NCBI GenBank assembly: GCA_017746715.1
Contig: JAGHZQ010000024.1
Location: 124,001-188,000 of the forward strand
Direction: 5' to 3'
Origin: Cyanobacteria bacterium SBLK
Lineage (GTDB): Bacteria; Cyanobacteriota; Cyanobacteriia; Cyanobacteriales; Spirulinaceae
Length of the DNA stretch: 64,000 nt
Shown here: one piece after another, positions 16,685-25,421 of the stretch
Layout of the letters: each line of letters starts with the position of its first letter
Position numbering within the stretch: position 1 is the first letter of the stretch
Notes under the pieces: generated by a model
Told to the model about the DNA's origin: nothing
Database searches by the model: none
The model's input: the letters and a program-made list of their open reading frames with translations, nothing else
Position numbers and translations under genes: made by a program

Positions 16685-17425
16685 ATGTTAAAAGTATCTA
16701 CCCGAGAAACCCTCGATCGCCCGACAACCTCTCATCGCAAGACTTTACCCTCGGAAGTCATCGTTCGCCTGCAAGATGTTTCCAAAGTTTATGACGATGG
16801 GACGGCTTGCTTGCAAGATGTGAACTTGAATTTGAAGCGCGGGGATTTTATTTTTATCACGGGAACTTCGGGTGCGGGAAAATCTACTCTTTTGAAGTTG
16901 TTATACGGTGAAGAATTACCCAGTGCCGGACGGGTTTATGTGAATGGCTTTGATGTCGATTGTCTCAAAGGCGATCGCCTCGCCAAATTTCGGCGGCGCG
17001 TTGGCGTGGTTTTTCAAGATTACAAACTCATTCCCAATCGTACTGTAGCCGAAAATGTGGCCTTCGTTCTTCAAGCTCAAGGAAAGCGACAGCGAGAAAT
17101 CGAACGGCGGTTGCTGCCGACTTTAAAAATGGTAGGACTTTCCCACAAAGCCGACTGTTTCCCCGCTCGCCTTTCCGGAGGCGAACAGCAACGGGTCAGC
17201 ATCGCCCGGGCGATCGTAGGAACGCCACCTCTTTTACTGGCAGACGAACCGACAGGAAATTTAGATGCAGAAAATGCCGGACGAATTTTGCGAACTTTGC
17301 AAAATCTCAATACATACGGGGCGACAATTATTGTCACCACTCACGATCGCCAGTGGGCAGCCCTCTCCGAATGCCCGATTTTACAGTTGCATCAGGGACA
17401 ATTGTATTGGGTGAAAAAACCCTGA
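16685..17425 (+). CDS. ftsE: Cell division ABC ATPase FtsE
   Basis: The 246-aa protein has Walker A GTSGAGKSTLLKLL, the Q-loop in VFQDYKLIPNRTV, signature SGGEQQRVSIARA and Walker B PLLLADEPTGNLD with THDRQWA after it. The KLLYGEELPSAGRV segment and overall shape are those of FtsE. With FtsX it controls peptidoglycan hydrolases at the septum. No ftsX gene is visible next to it, which is common in cyanobacteria. The ATG at 16685 is chosen. Upstream codons overlap the end of the preceding gene. Confidence 0.88.
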   Translation: MLKVSTRETLDRPTTSHRKTLPSEVIVRLQDVSKVYDDGTACLQDVNLNLKRGDFIFITGTSGAGKSTLLKLLYGEELPSAGRVYVNGFDVDCLKGDRLAKFRRRVGVVFQDYKLIPNRTVAENVAFVLQAQGKRQREIERRLLPTLKMVGLSHKADCFPARLSGGEQQRVSIARAIVGTPPLLLADEPTGNLDAENAGRILRTLQNLNTYGATIIVTTHDRQWAALSECPILQLHQGQLYWVKKP

Positions 17426-17470
17426 AGAGCGTCGGGAGCATCGGAGCATCGGAGCATCGGGAGCTGGGAA
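17426..17470 (+). repeat. GCATCGGAGCATCGGGAG repeat cluster
   Basis: GCGTCGGGAGCATCGGAGC and two more GCATCGG(G)AG units follow the ftsE stop codon. The family recurs at 8752, 51060 and 57963. The rest of the 17471-17639 gap has no supported gene. Confidence 0.5.
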
Positions 17471-17639
17471 AGATGAGGGAGCGAGGCTTTCTCTATTTCT
17501 CGATCTTCAAGAAAAGTCAAGCAGGGTGTAAAATTTTCCCGAAATTTTCGCGTTTATTTGGGAGAAAAATTGTGTCATCATGAGGCAAAACATTTTTGCC
17601 TGCCAAACCCAGTTAAACTCAGCCGTAATTTTAGATTAG

Positions 17640-18464
17640 ATGCAATCGCCCTTACGAATCTCTCGCATTCAACTCCCCCAAGGACAAATTTTCTGGCGGG
17701 AAGTCGGTCGGGATACTCCGATTATTTTCTTGCACGGTGCTTATACCGATAGCAGTCAGTGGTTGGAGGTTATCGATCGCCTTGCAGGACGCTATCACTG
17801 TTTTGCGCCGGATTTATTGGGATTTGGGGAATCCCAACCCGCTAGCACCCCGCAATCCATCACTTTACAAGTTGAATGCCTCGCCGAGTATATTGAAGCC
17901 TTGCGCTTGGAGCGCCTCTATTTAGTCGGTCATTCTTTGGGGGGTTGGGTGGCAGCCAGTTACGCGGCAAAATATGGGGAACGCTTGCAAGGGTTGGTTT
18001 TAATTGCCCCCGAAGGCATGGAGGTGGAAGGGCAAGAACGGCGTTGGGATTGGGAAAAATTACTCATCGATCGCAACCCCCTCTTTTTCTGGCTGCTCGA
18101 GGCGATCGCGCCCCTCGCGGGATTATTGAGAATGCGACAAAAAATTGACGAACTTTCCCTTTATCGAACCCGATGGGAAGAACATCGGGCCACCTGTCAG
18201 TTACTCTTCGATCGGCCCTACGCCGAAATTCAGCCGGAATTCCTCAATCAAAAACTGGCCGCATTCCGCAAGCCTACCCTGATTTTACAAGGAGGAAGCG
18301 ATCGCGCTATCAATCTCGCCCAAAGCAAAGTTTATGCCAAGGCGATCGCCAAAGCTAAATTGCGAGTGATGAAAAATGGCGATAGCAATTTAATTGCCGG
18401 CTGGCCCGAGAGCATTGCCCGCGAGATTCAAGGATTTGTAGGGATTCGAATTCCCATTTCATAA
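17640..18464 (+). CDS. Alpha/beta fold hydrolase
   Basis: The 274-aa protein has an oxyanion region (IIFLHGAYTDSSQW), the nucleophile elbow LVGHSLGGWVAASYAAKYGE (Ser near residue 98) and a later Asp in LILQGGSDRAINL. In the position of the usual catalytic His, near the C-terminus, it reads VMKNGDSNLIAGWPE with Ser where many relatives have His. The enzyme may therefore be altered or use another residue. Cap region about 130-200 is helical. Substrate is unknown. No signal peptide is seen. Confidence 0.85.
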   Translation: MQSPLRISRIQLPQGQIFWREVGRDTPIIFLHGAYTDSSQWLEVIDRLAGRYHCFAPDLLGFGESQPASTPQSITLQVECLAEYIEALRLERLYLVGHSLGGWVAASYAAKYGERLQGLVLIAPEGMEVEGQERRWDWEKLLIDRNPLFFWLLEAIAPLAGLLRMRQKIDELSLYRTRWEEHRATCQLLFDRPYAEIQPEFLNQKLAAFRKPTLILQGGSDRAINLAQSKVYAKAIAKAKLRVMKNGDSNLIAGWPESIAREIQGFVGIRIPIS

Positions 18465-18808
18465 AATTTTTTCAAGGCCGCGTGCATTTGAGAAAACCAA
18501 ACAACGATCGAAATCTTGCGGAAACGGGACTTCTCTTCTAGAAAAGAGAAAACATCTTGCCCGTAGAGCGAGGAGTCAAGTATTCCCTCTAAGAATAACA
18601 TTCTGGGAAATTTCGAGAGAAACATTTGTCCCGAGGGAAGAATTTCTTCGAGTTTGGGTAGCTCCCAAGGAAATTGCAAAGTACAATTGTTGGTAAACTT
18701 TCCTCGAGGGAATCCCGAAACCCAAAGAGAATAGAGTGTAGCAGTTGCTAACGCCACCCTCCCTCTGGCGGGATATTATTTAGCGAATCGATTTAACAGC
18801 GATAACCC
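18465..18808. other. Spacer with no supported gene
   Basis: This 344-base stretch lies between the hydrolase and PBP2 genes. A 109-codon open frame on the minus strand shows no family features. TTCTCTT and AAGAGAA (about 18532-18552) can form a short hairpin. A PBP2 promoter is expected near the right end, but I cannot point to it. Confidence 0.4.
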
Positions 18809-20617
18809 ATGATGCGAGTCGGCCATCCCACAACGACCCTAAAGACATCTTCCACAGTCGGGCGAAAACAAACTCCGAGAACGGTTGGAGGACAATACCA
18901 ATCCGTTGTCGTCATGTTAATTATCAGCCTATTTCTCCTCGGCGGTATTGGATCTCGTCTTGCCTTTCTGCAATTGGTAGAAGGTCAGCGCAATAAAGAA
19001 TTAGCAGAAAACAATCGCATTCGCATCGTTCCCAGACAACCCGTGCGCGGGACGATCTTCGATCGCAAAGGGCGAATTCTGGCCAGCAGTCGCCTCTCTC
19101 ATACGGCTTATGTCTGGCCTTTAGCACAAAAGTACGATACTTGGGAAACCAGCGTGCGGCGATTGTCACAGATTCTCGAGATTCCTCCCGAGGAAATTCG
19201 CAAACCCGTAGAAGCGGCGGGTTACAATTCCCCCACTCGCGTGCGGATCGGGCGGGATCTCACCCCCAAGCAGATTACGGCTATTCAAGAATATAGTTTT
19301 GAACTGAAAGGGGTGGATGTGGATATCGAACACGTCCGCAATTATCCCAATAATGACAGTGCTTCTCACGTTTTGGGATATACGGGGGAACTCAATGCTG
19401 AAGAACTGGAAAAACGCCGCAAAGATGGCTATCGCCTCGGGGATATCGTGGGCAAGATGGGGGTTGAAGAAGGATTTGAGGTGATGTTACGGGGAGAATG
19501 GGGCGGCCAGCAAGTGGAAGTGGATGGCGAGGGGAAAGTGGTACGGATTTTAGGGGAGAAACAAGCCAAAGCCGGGAAAGATGTTACTCTCACCCTCGAT
19601 CTCAATTTACAGAAAGCTGCAGAAAGTGCTTTGGGTCGTCGCAAGGGGGCGGTCGTGGCGATCGATCCCAATAATGGCGCGGTGTTGGCGATGGTGAGCT
19701 ATCCCAAGTTCGATCCCAATATTTTCTCCAAACGCATTACCCCAGAACAGTGGAAAAAGTTGCAAGGTCAGGGCAATCCCTTCGTTAACCGCGCTTTACG
19801 GGGCTTTCCTCCTGCTTCCACGTTTAAGGTGGTGACGGCGGCGGCTGGCATGGAATCGGAAAAATATCCCCCCAATACCGTTCTGCCGACGTTTGCTTAT
19901 TTACGGGTCGGCGGGACGGCGTTTGGGGAATGGAATCGCGCCGGGTTCGGTCCAATGGGTTACGTGCGGGCGATGGCTTGGAGTAGCAATACCTTTCACG
20001 GGCAAATCGGGCGCGGCGTGGGAGGCGAGGTATTAATTGATTGGGCGCGTCGTTTCGGTTTTGGGGAGAAAACGGGGATTGAAATTGCGTCGGAAGCCCC
20101 CGGATTGATTGCCGATGACAAATGGAAGCGAGAGCGTTTTAACTGGGAATGGACGGCGGGGGATACGGTGAATATGTCCATCGGTCAGGGTTTTACCCTA
20201 GCAACACCTTTACAAGTGGCGGTGATGTTCGCCGTGCCGGCCAATGGCGGCGATCGCGTTAAGCCCCATTTATTGAAAAACAAGGAAAACCAGCAAGAGT
20301 GGCGCGAATCCCTCAATCTTAAAGAATCTACCATTTCCACTCTCCGCAGGGGCTTGCGATCGGTGGTGACGGCAGGTACGGGGACGGCAGTCAATCGCGG
20401 GGGCGTTCCCACACCTGCCGGAAAGAGCGGCACGGCGGAAGCGCCTCCGGGTAAGGCTCACGCTTGGTTTGGCGGTTACGCGCCTTTTGACAAGCCGGAA
20501 ATTGTCGTGGTGGCGTTTGCGGAACACTCCGGTGGCGGTGGCGGTAAGGTTGCGGCTCCGATGGTGGGACAGGTGTTAGATGCTTATTTCTCTTTGAAAA
20601 GACAGGGGAAATGGTAA
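18809..20617 (+). CDS. mrdA: Penicillin-binding protein 2 (cell-elongation transpeptidase)
   Basis: The 602-aa class B PBP has a single N-terminal membrane anchor (VVVMLIISLFLLGGIGSRLA), the PBP dimer domain (RGTIFDRKGRILASSRLSH) and a transpeptidase domain. The catalytic motifs are SxxK in PPASTFKVV, SxN in WSSNTFHG and KSG in GKSGTAEAPPGKAHAWF. A Gly-rich HSGGGGGKVAAP loop lies near the C-terminus. It cross-links peptidoglycan during side-wall growth in the periplasm. The start ATG at 18809 is followed directly by a second ATG. Length fits PBP2. Confidence 0.92.
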   Translation: MMRVGHPTTTLKTSSTVGRKQTPRTVGGQYQSVVVMLIISLFLLGGIGSRLAFLQLVEGQRNKELAENNRIRIVPRQPVRGTIFDRKGRILASSRLSHTAYVWPLAQKYDTWETSVRRLSQILEIPPEEIRKPVEAAGYNSPTRVRIGRDLTPKQITAIQEYSFELKGVDVDIEHVRNYPNNDSASHVLGYTGELNAEELEKRRKDGYRLGDIVGKMGVEEGFEVMLRGEWGGQQVEVDGEGKVVRILGEKQAKAGKDVTLTLDLNLQKAAESALGRRKGAVVAIDPNNGAVLAMVSYPKFDPNIFSKRITPEQWKKLQGQGNPFVNRALRGFPPASTFKVVTAAAGMESEKYPPNTVLPTFAYLRVGGTAFGEWNRAGFGPMGYVRAMAWSSNTFHGQIGRGVGGEVLIDWARRFGFGEKTGIEIASEAPGLIADDKWKRERFNWEWTAGDTVNMSIGQGFTLATPLQVAVMFAVPANGGDRVKPHLLKNKENQQEWRESLNLKESTISTLRRGLRSVVTAGTGTAVNRGGVPTPAGKSGTAEAPPGKAHAWFGGYAPFDKPEIVVVAFAEHSGGGGGKVAAPMVGQVLDAYFSLKRQGKW

Positions 20618-20621
20618 GAAT

Positions 20622-20830
20622 CCCCCCCAACCCCCCTTTGAAAGGGGGGAGAAGAACATATCGATCGCTTTTTGGCATCGTTTAAAGTTTGGCAATTGCG
20701 ATCGCTGGTATTTCCACCAAAGAAATATTGCTCCCTCTTGTCCCCCCCTTACAAAGGGGGGCTAGGGGGGATTTATAAATTGGATACAAAGGGGAGCTAG
20801 GAGAGATTTATAAATTGGAAAAGGGGAGAA
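20622..20830. repeat. Palindromic CCCCCC/GGGGGG dispersed repeats
   Basis: CCCCCCTTTGAAAGGGGGG (20631-20649) is a near-perfect palindrome, and CCCCCCTTACAAAGGGGGG-type and AAAGGGGAGCTAGGAGAG units follow. GATTTATAAATTGGA is repeated twice (20770 and 20806). The block lies between the convergent mrdA and moaA genes and could act as a terminator for both. A similar C/G-rich stretch is at 46500-46640. Confidence 0.55.
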
Positions 20831-20836
20831 AGAGCA

Positions 20837-21826
20837 TTAGCCGCCGATTTGGGACATGGTTTTGGCATACTTTTCTCCTGCGGTTCCGGAGTTGCGCTCT
20901 TTGAAGTTGATTTCGGATTTTAGTGCTAGTAAATCCCGGACTCGCTCTCTGAGTTGATGGGTGGGGATGCCTTGTCGCAAGCTGGTTTTGAGGTCGATTT
21001 GTCCGGTTTCGTTGAGCAAGCAGGGACGCAAACAACCATCGGCAGAGAGGCGCACCCGATTGCAGCGATCGCAGAAACACTCAGACATTTGTGATATAAA
21101 TCCTAGAGTTCCTTTTGCTCCGGGTATTTTAAATATGTCGGCGGGTCCGTTCCCTTTCACGGCTGCGGATTCTAAGCCCCATTTTTCTCGGATCGTTTGT
21201 CGTAGTTCTTCTGAGGGAATCCAGGCACGATCGCCGAATAAATTCGCGTTACCAATGGGCATAAATTCGATAAAGCGGACGTGCCAATGGCGATCGCGGG
21301 TTAAAGCGGCCAGATCGGGGACTTCGCGATCGTTCAATCCCGGAATGACGACGACGTTTATTTTTAAGGGGTCGAACCCGACTTTATAAGCGGTCTGTAT
21401 GCCGTCCCACGTTTGCTGCCAGCGACTTTTTCCCCGGTTGCCGATGATTTTGTCAAAAGTTTCGCGATCGAGGGAGTCCAAGCTAATATTGATGCGTCGC
21501 AATCCGGCATCGTATAAATCTTGCGCCATTTTCCCCAAATAGAAGGCATTGGTGGTGAGGGCGAGATCTTCGGTTTCCGGGAGTGCGGCGATATCTCCCA
21601 CTAAATCGACGATTTCCAGACGCAGGAGGGGTTCTCCTCCCGTCAGGCGAAATTTGGTAAACCCGAGGGGAATAAACACTTCTCGCAGCAACAGGAGGAT
21701 TTCGCTACGAGTCAACCATTCTTGACGCAAGAGGTATTTGAGTTCCGTTCCTTCTGGCATGCAGTACTGGCAGCGAAAGTTACAGCGATCGATGAGACTG
21801 ATGCGAAGATAGTCGATGGGGTTCAT
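20837..21826 (-). CDS. moaA: GTP 3',8-cyclase MoaA (molybdenum cofactor synthesis)
   Basis: The 329-aa radical-SAM enzyme opens with [20 protein letters not shown] and then YC, giving the CxxxCxxC cluster site. It has the GGEPLLR motif and a second C-terminal cluster site ([20 protein letters not shown]). It ends in Gly-Gly, as needed for MoaA function. It turns GTP into the cyclic precursor of pterin in the cofactor pathway, with MoaC as partner. I chose the ATG at 21826. The longer open frame has no family match upstream. Confidence 0.95.
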   Translation of the reverse strand: MNPIDYLRISLIDRCNFRCQYCMPEGTELKYLLRQEWLTRSEILLLLREVFIPLGFTKFRLTGGEPLLRLEIVDLVGDIAALPETEDLALTTNAFYLGKMAQDLYDAGLRRINISLDSLDRETFDKIIGNRGKSRWQQTWDGIQTAYKVGFDPLKINVVVIPGLNDREVPDLAALTRDRHWHVRFIEFMPIGNANLFGDRAWIPSEELRQTIREKWGLESAAVKGNGPADIFKIPGAKGTLGFISQMSECFCDRCNRVRLSADGCLRPCLLNETGQIDLKTSLRQGIPTHQLRERVRDLLALKSEINFKERNSGTAGEKYAKTMSQIGG

Positions 21827-22021
21827 GCGGGTTTTGTTACTCTGCTCGCTTCTTGAGTTTAACAACTTTTGTGTTGTTAATTCAGGAGATCGGGGGAGCT
21901 TGCGACTCGGGTTCTTCCTCTGGCTCGGGGATTGCTGGATGATGGGTTTGCTTTTATAATATTGAGTTCGGGAGAAAAGAAAAAGACCCCTCAACCCGAT
22001 CGCCTTGGGTGAAAACAAGCT

Positions 22022-22983
22022 ATGGCTCTGAAAAAATCCGAACTTTATTCTTCTCTGTGGTCGAGTTGCGACGAACTTTTAGCGATAAGCGTTGGAGTAC
22101 GGGATTCGATCCGACAAAGGACGGGTTTGGACGGTTTGAGTTTGGGGTGCCGCCGGGAAAACAGGGGGATTATGCTTATTTATTGCATATTTTGCGATCG
22201 CTGAAACCGACGGGACGAGGGGCGTGCATTTTGCCTCACGGGGTGTTATTTCGGGGCAATGCGGAGGCAGAAATTAGGCGAAATCTCGTGCAACGGGGTT
22301 ACATTCAGGGGATTATTGGGTTGCCTGCGAATTTGTTCTATGGGACGGGGATTCCGGCTTGTATTGTGGTGTTGGATAAGGGAGAAGCGGGGACGCGAGA
22401 GGGGATTTTTATGGTGGATGCCAGTGGGGGGTTTATGAAGGATGGGAATAAGAATCGGTTGCGCGATCGCGATATTCATCGGATTGTGGATGTATTTGAG
22501 AAGGGGTTGGAGGTGCCGAAATATTCTCGGTTTGTGGGGTTGGGGGAGATTGAGAAAAATGAGTTTAATTTGAATATTCCTCGGTATATTGACTCCCAGC
22601 AGGAGGAGGATATTCAGGATATCGAGGGGCATTTACGGGGTGGGATTCCGGATCGCGATTTACAATCTTTGGGGAAGTATTGGCAGATTTATCCAGGGTT
22701 GCAGGGGGCATTATTTCAGCCGTTGCGATCGGGGTATTCTCAGTTATCGATGCCGTCTGCACGGGTGAAGGAGGCGATTTTTTCCCATGAGGAGTTTGAG
22801 GGGTTTACGGGGTCTTTGTTTGGGGTGTTTGCGGATTGGACGGGGGAATGGGGCGATCGCTTGCGAGGGTTGACGGTGGGGTTTAAACCGAAGGAGTTGG
22901 TTTGGGCGTTGGGGGAGAGTTTGTTAGATCGTTACAAGGGGATGCCGTTGGTGGATGCTTATGGGGTTTATCAGCATCTTCTC
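22022..22983 (+). pseudogene. hsdM: Type I restriction-modification methyltransferase subunit, internally deleted
   Basis: The ATG at 22022 opens with [19 protein letters not shown], the usual HsdM N-terminus. At about 22078 the match jumps by one frame to [12 protein letters not shown] and continues PGKQGDYAYLLHILRSLKPT through LPANLFYGTGIPACIVVLDK to VYQHLLDI near 22985. The lost middle (hundreds of codons) carried the SAM-binding region and the NPPF catalytic motif, of which only the F seems to be kept. The 3' end is lost as well and runs into an HsdS tail. It cannot methylate DNA. The pattern is a clean deletion, not point decay. Confidence 0.88.
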
Positions 22984-23791
22984 GATATCGGATGTAGACA
23001 GTGCGATCGCATCTCTGGAGGAAATCATCGCTAAAAAGCGCGACATCAAACAAGGCACGATGCAGCAATTACTTACTGGTAAATTAAGAATTAAGAATGA
23101 AGAATTAAGAATTGAGAATAGGGAGAGTTTTGAAGTTTCAGAGGGTTATCAACAAACTGAAGTCGGTTTAATTCCTGAAGATTGGCAACTCAAAAACTTA
23201 GAAGATATTTCTGTTATAACGAGATTGACTGGAGCAGAATATACTTCTTTTTGGAAAGAAACATTAAACGGAGAAATTATCGCATTGCGAGGGTTTAATA
23301 TTGGCAAAGGAAGGATTATAGAAAAAGATTTAGTTCGCATTTCAAACACTCTTTCATTAAAACTAAAGCGTTCTCGCTTATACAAAAATGATATTGCTTA
23401 TCCATGTGTAGGCTCTATTGGTAATGCTGTTGTAATTGAGGAAAATGATACATATCATATTCAGCAAAATATTGCCCGAATTACTCCATCACGAGAGTTT
23501 GTAAATTCTTATTATTTAGCAAACTATTTAATGAGTTCGTTGGCTCAATCTGAAATAGAGAGATTTAATGCAACTTCAAGCCAACCTAATGTTTTAGTTG
23601 GAAGTTTGCGCCAATATCGTATTATTTTACCACCGACAAAAGCTGAACAAAAAGCGATCGCCACGATCCTGACCGACATGGACAAAGAAATAGCAACCCT
23701 AGAGGAAAAACTCGCCAAAATGCGGCAAATCAAACAAGGCATGATGCAAGAATTACTCACGGGTCGGATCAGATTAATCGATAGTTCTTAA
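22955..23791 (+). pseudogene. hsdS: Type I specificity subunit, lacking the first recognition domain
   Basis: The frame carries DVDSAIASLEEIIAKKRDIK, then QGTMQQLLTGK: the conserved helix that ends the first half of an HsdS, directly joined to the HsdM tail. The linker KLRIKNEELRIENRES is coded by the same AATTCTTAA-type heptamer DNA that is found between genes here. A complete second half follows: GLIPEDWQLKNLEDISVITR, a target-recognition domain, LPPTKAEQKAIATILTDMDK and LLTGRIRLIDSS. One recognition domain alone is half of a normal specificity subunit. A partial HsdS may still dimerise, but HsdM is dead. Confidence 0.85.
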
Positions 23792-23860
23792 TTCTTAATT
23801 CTTAATTCTACATTCTTAATTCAAAAAAGCGATCGTTAAATCTATCCTCTCATTTAATAT

Positions 23861-24016
23861 CCGCCTTGGATTCAAATCCAAGGCTCATAGCGAAAGCCAG
23901 CTAAAGCAGGCTAAGAGTAACACAAACCTTATTCTTTATTATTATAAATTAATTGAATTTTTCCAACCCGTTTTAACGGGTTTTGGCTATGAGACGGGGG
24001 TTTTAACCCTCGGCGG
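23861..24016. mobile_element. 156-bp MITE-like element
   Basis: Left end CCGCC, a hairpin CTTGGATTCAAATCCAAGG and CTCATAGC. The right end, read on the other strand, is CCGCC, a hairpin built on GAGGGTTAAAACCC and CTCATAGC. The two ends are thus inverted repeats, each with its own hairpin, and CAACCCGTTTTAACGGGTTT lies inside. There is no coding capacity. Similar hairpins (CAACGGGTTAAAACCCGTTG) mark the left flank of the TnpB gene at 63364, so a TnpB-type element may be the parent. It lies among the restriction-modification remnants. Confidence 0.6.
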
Positions 24017-24145
24017 ATCGAGAATGAGAGAAGAGATTGAATAAATGCGATCGCTTAATCATCGAACCCGTTAAAATTAAGAGGAACTCGCGATCGCGCT
24101 GTCCCCCAATTCTTAATTCTACATTGTTAATTCTTCATTCAAAAA

Positions 24146-24400
24146 ATGGCTAACACACAACTCAACATCTCGTTAAGCACGGACTTGAAACAACAGTTAC
24201 AAAAAGCGGTAGAAATCACCCAAAAAAATGAGCAGCAACTGATCGTCGAAGCCCTCGAAAAGCATTTGGCAGAACTCACAAAACCCCAAAATTGTTACGA
24301 TCTCGCCCTGAAACTCGGTGTAATTGGAGTTGCGGAAAATTTCCCCTCAGACCTTAGCACAAACCCCGATTATTTTACAAGATTTGGTAATTTTTTATAG
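24146..24400 (+). CDS. CopG-like antitoxin without a partner
   Basis: The 84-aa protein starts with a ribbon-helix-helix-like stretch (LNISLSTDLKQQLQKAVEIT) and ends with CYDLALKLGVIGVAENFPSD, a tail common in cyanobacterial antitoxins of PIN or mRNase pairs. No toxin follows on the same strand, and the next gene is a convergent PIN toxin with its own antitoxin. It is probably an orphan left after loss of its toxin in this shrinking region. Confidence 0.65.
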   Translation: MANTQLNISLSTDLKQQLQKAVEITQKNEQQLIVEALEKHLAELTKPQNCYDLALKLGVIGVAENFPSDLSTNPDYFTRFGNFL

Positions 24401-24404
24401 AATC

Positions 24405-24785
24405 TTAACTCTCCCACTTAGCATGGATGTAATTTGCCAAAATATTTGTATCTCTGGTCAGCAAAATATTGTTATCTACCCAAGCATTTGCAACAATTAA
24501 ACGGTCAAAAGGATCGCGAGTCCAACTAATTTCCAAAGCTCGATCGACAATCGAATTAAAATCCTTTTCACATATCTTTAGATTGATTCGATCCGACAGA
24601 TCCGAAATAATTACATCGGGTTTTTCTGAAATTCGTCCAATTTCATATAAATATTGTAACTCCAGTCGCACCATTGGAGAAATCAAAAGCTCGTGTTTGT
24701 GAATTAAAGACTTTGCTAGATCGCTTAATCTGTCCATCAATCCTCCATAAAGCCACATCACCACATGAGTATCAAGGTAAATCAA
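24405..24785 (-). CDS. PIN-domain toxin (VapC-like)
   Basis: From the TTG at 24785 the product is about 126 aa. It reads IYLDTHVVMWLYGG (first metal Asp), SPMVRLELQYLYEIG (Glu), SWTRDPFDRLIVANA (Asp cluster) and LLTRDTNI (last Asp), the four acidic positions of a PIN RNase. The start codon overlaps the upstream antitoxin gene by 14 bases, which is typical of translational coupling in toxin-antitoxin pairs. It is intact, unlike its neighbours. Confidence 0.85.
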   Translation of the reverse strand: MIYLDTHVVMWLYGGLMDRLSDLAKSLIHKHELLISPMVRLELQYLYEIGRISEKPDVIISDLSDRINLKICEKDFNSIVDRALEISWTRDPFDRLIVANAWVDNNILLTRDTNILANYIHAKWES

Positions 24786-25008
24786 GATTAACCTCCTGTT
24801 CCCAACTGATATCGACAAGTTCATCGGGATCGCCGATAATTGCATTGGGTCGATAGACTAAATTCTCTAACTTATTTGTTGTTTCCACCGGGACAATCCT
24901 CAAACGCTTACCCCCGCGATCGATCTCCAGAGGCATCCCCGTCTTAAGAACCTCATCGAGGAGATTTTCGAGATTGCTTCTCAATTCCGTCGGTGTTACG
25001 CTTTTCAT
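24772..25008 (-). CDS. Phd/YefM-type antitoxin
   Basis: The 78-aa protein begins MKSVTPTELRSNLENLLDEV and continues KTGMPLEIDRGGKRLRIVPV, the Phd/YefM DNA-binding fold, and has an acidic toxin-binding tail. It is upstream of the PIN toxin, as antitoxin-first pairs are. Phd-fold antitoxins bind their own promoter and the toxin. The pairing of a Phd fold with a PIN toxin is known in cyanobacteria. Confidence 0.85.
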   Translation of the reverse strand: MKSVTPTELRSNLENLLDEVLKTGMPLEIDRGGKRLRIVPVETTNKLENLVYRPNAIIGDPDELVDISWEQEVNLDLP

Positions 25009-25089
25009 GGGTAAAATCGATACAGCAACTTATTTATTGTAACCTTCTCCCACTTCTTAATTCTTAATTCTCAATTTTTAATTAAAAAA

Positions 25090-25287
25090 ATGAAAACCTT
25101 AACGATCGCAATCTCCGATGAAAAACTCCAGCAACTCCAAAAACTTGCCCAAAAAGCAGATATGACCCCCGAACAATTATTAACAAGCCAACTCGACAAA
25201 TGGTTAAACGAACCCGAAGATGATTTTCAACAAGTCACGCGCTATGTTTTAGAGAAAAATCGAGAACTTTATCAACGATTGTCATGA
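25090..25287 (+). CDS. Small antitoxin-like protein paired with a shortened Doc
   Basis: The 65-aa protein opens MKTLTIAISDEKLQQLQKLA and looks like a ribbon-helix-helix DNA-binding protein, with a C-terminal helical tail (QQVTRYVLEKNRELYQRLS). Its stop overlaps the next ATG (ATGA), so it forms a coupled pair with the Doc remnant at 25284. It is the intact partner of a broken toxin. Confidence 0.75.
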   Translation: MKTLTIAISDEKLQQLQKLAQKADMTPEQLLTSQLDKWLNEPEDDFQQVTRYVLEKNRELYQRLS

Positions 25288-25397
25288 TTCGCTATCTGAC
25301 AGTCTCAGAAATTTTAGGGATTGCATCGGGTGCGATTGCGCGAGAAAACCTAACTCAATGGCTTCAAAACAACATCCAAGAAACAAATAATTCTTAA
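25284..25397 (+). pseudogene. doc: Miniature Doc toxin remnant (37 aa)
   Basis: The short frame reads MIRYLTVSEILGIASG, the start of a Doc (death-on-curing) toxin, and ends ARENLTQWLQNNIQETN, like the Doc C-terminus. The middle, with the Fic-like HPFxDGNKR core, is missing, so the coding sequence looks spliced by a deletion of roughly 270 bases in frame. It cannot be a Fic-fold kinase. The product might still bind the antitoxin, but that is speculation. Confidence 0.7.
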
Positions 25398-25421
25398 TTC
25401 TACATTCTTAATTCTTAATTC

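Noticed and set aside
18428..18757. 109-codon minus-strand frame between the hydrolase and PBP2
   Set aside because: No domain, and it overlaps the hydrolase end. Probably a chance frame.
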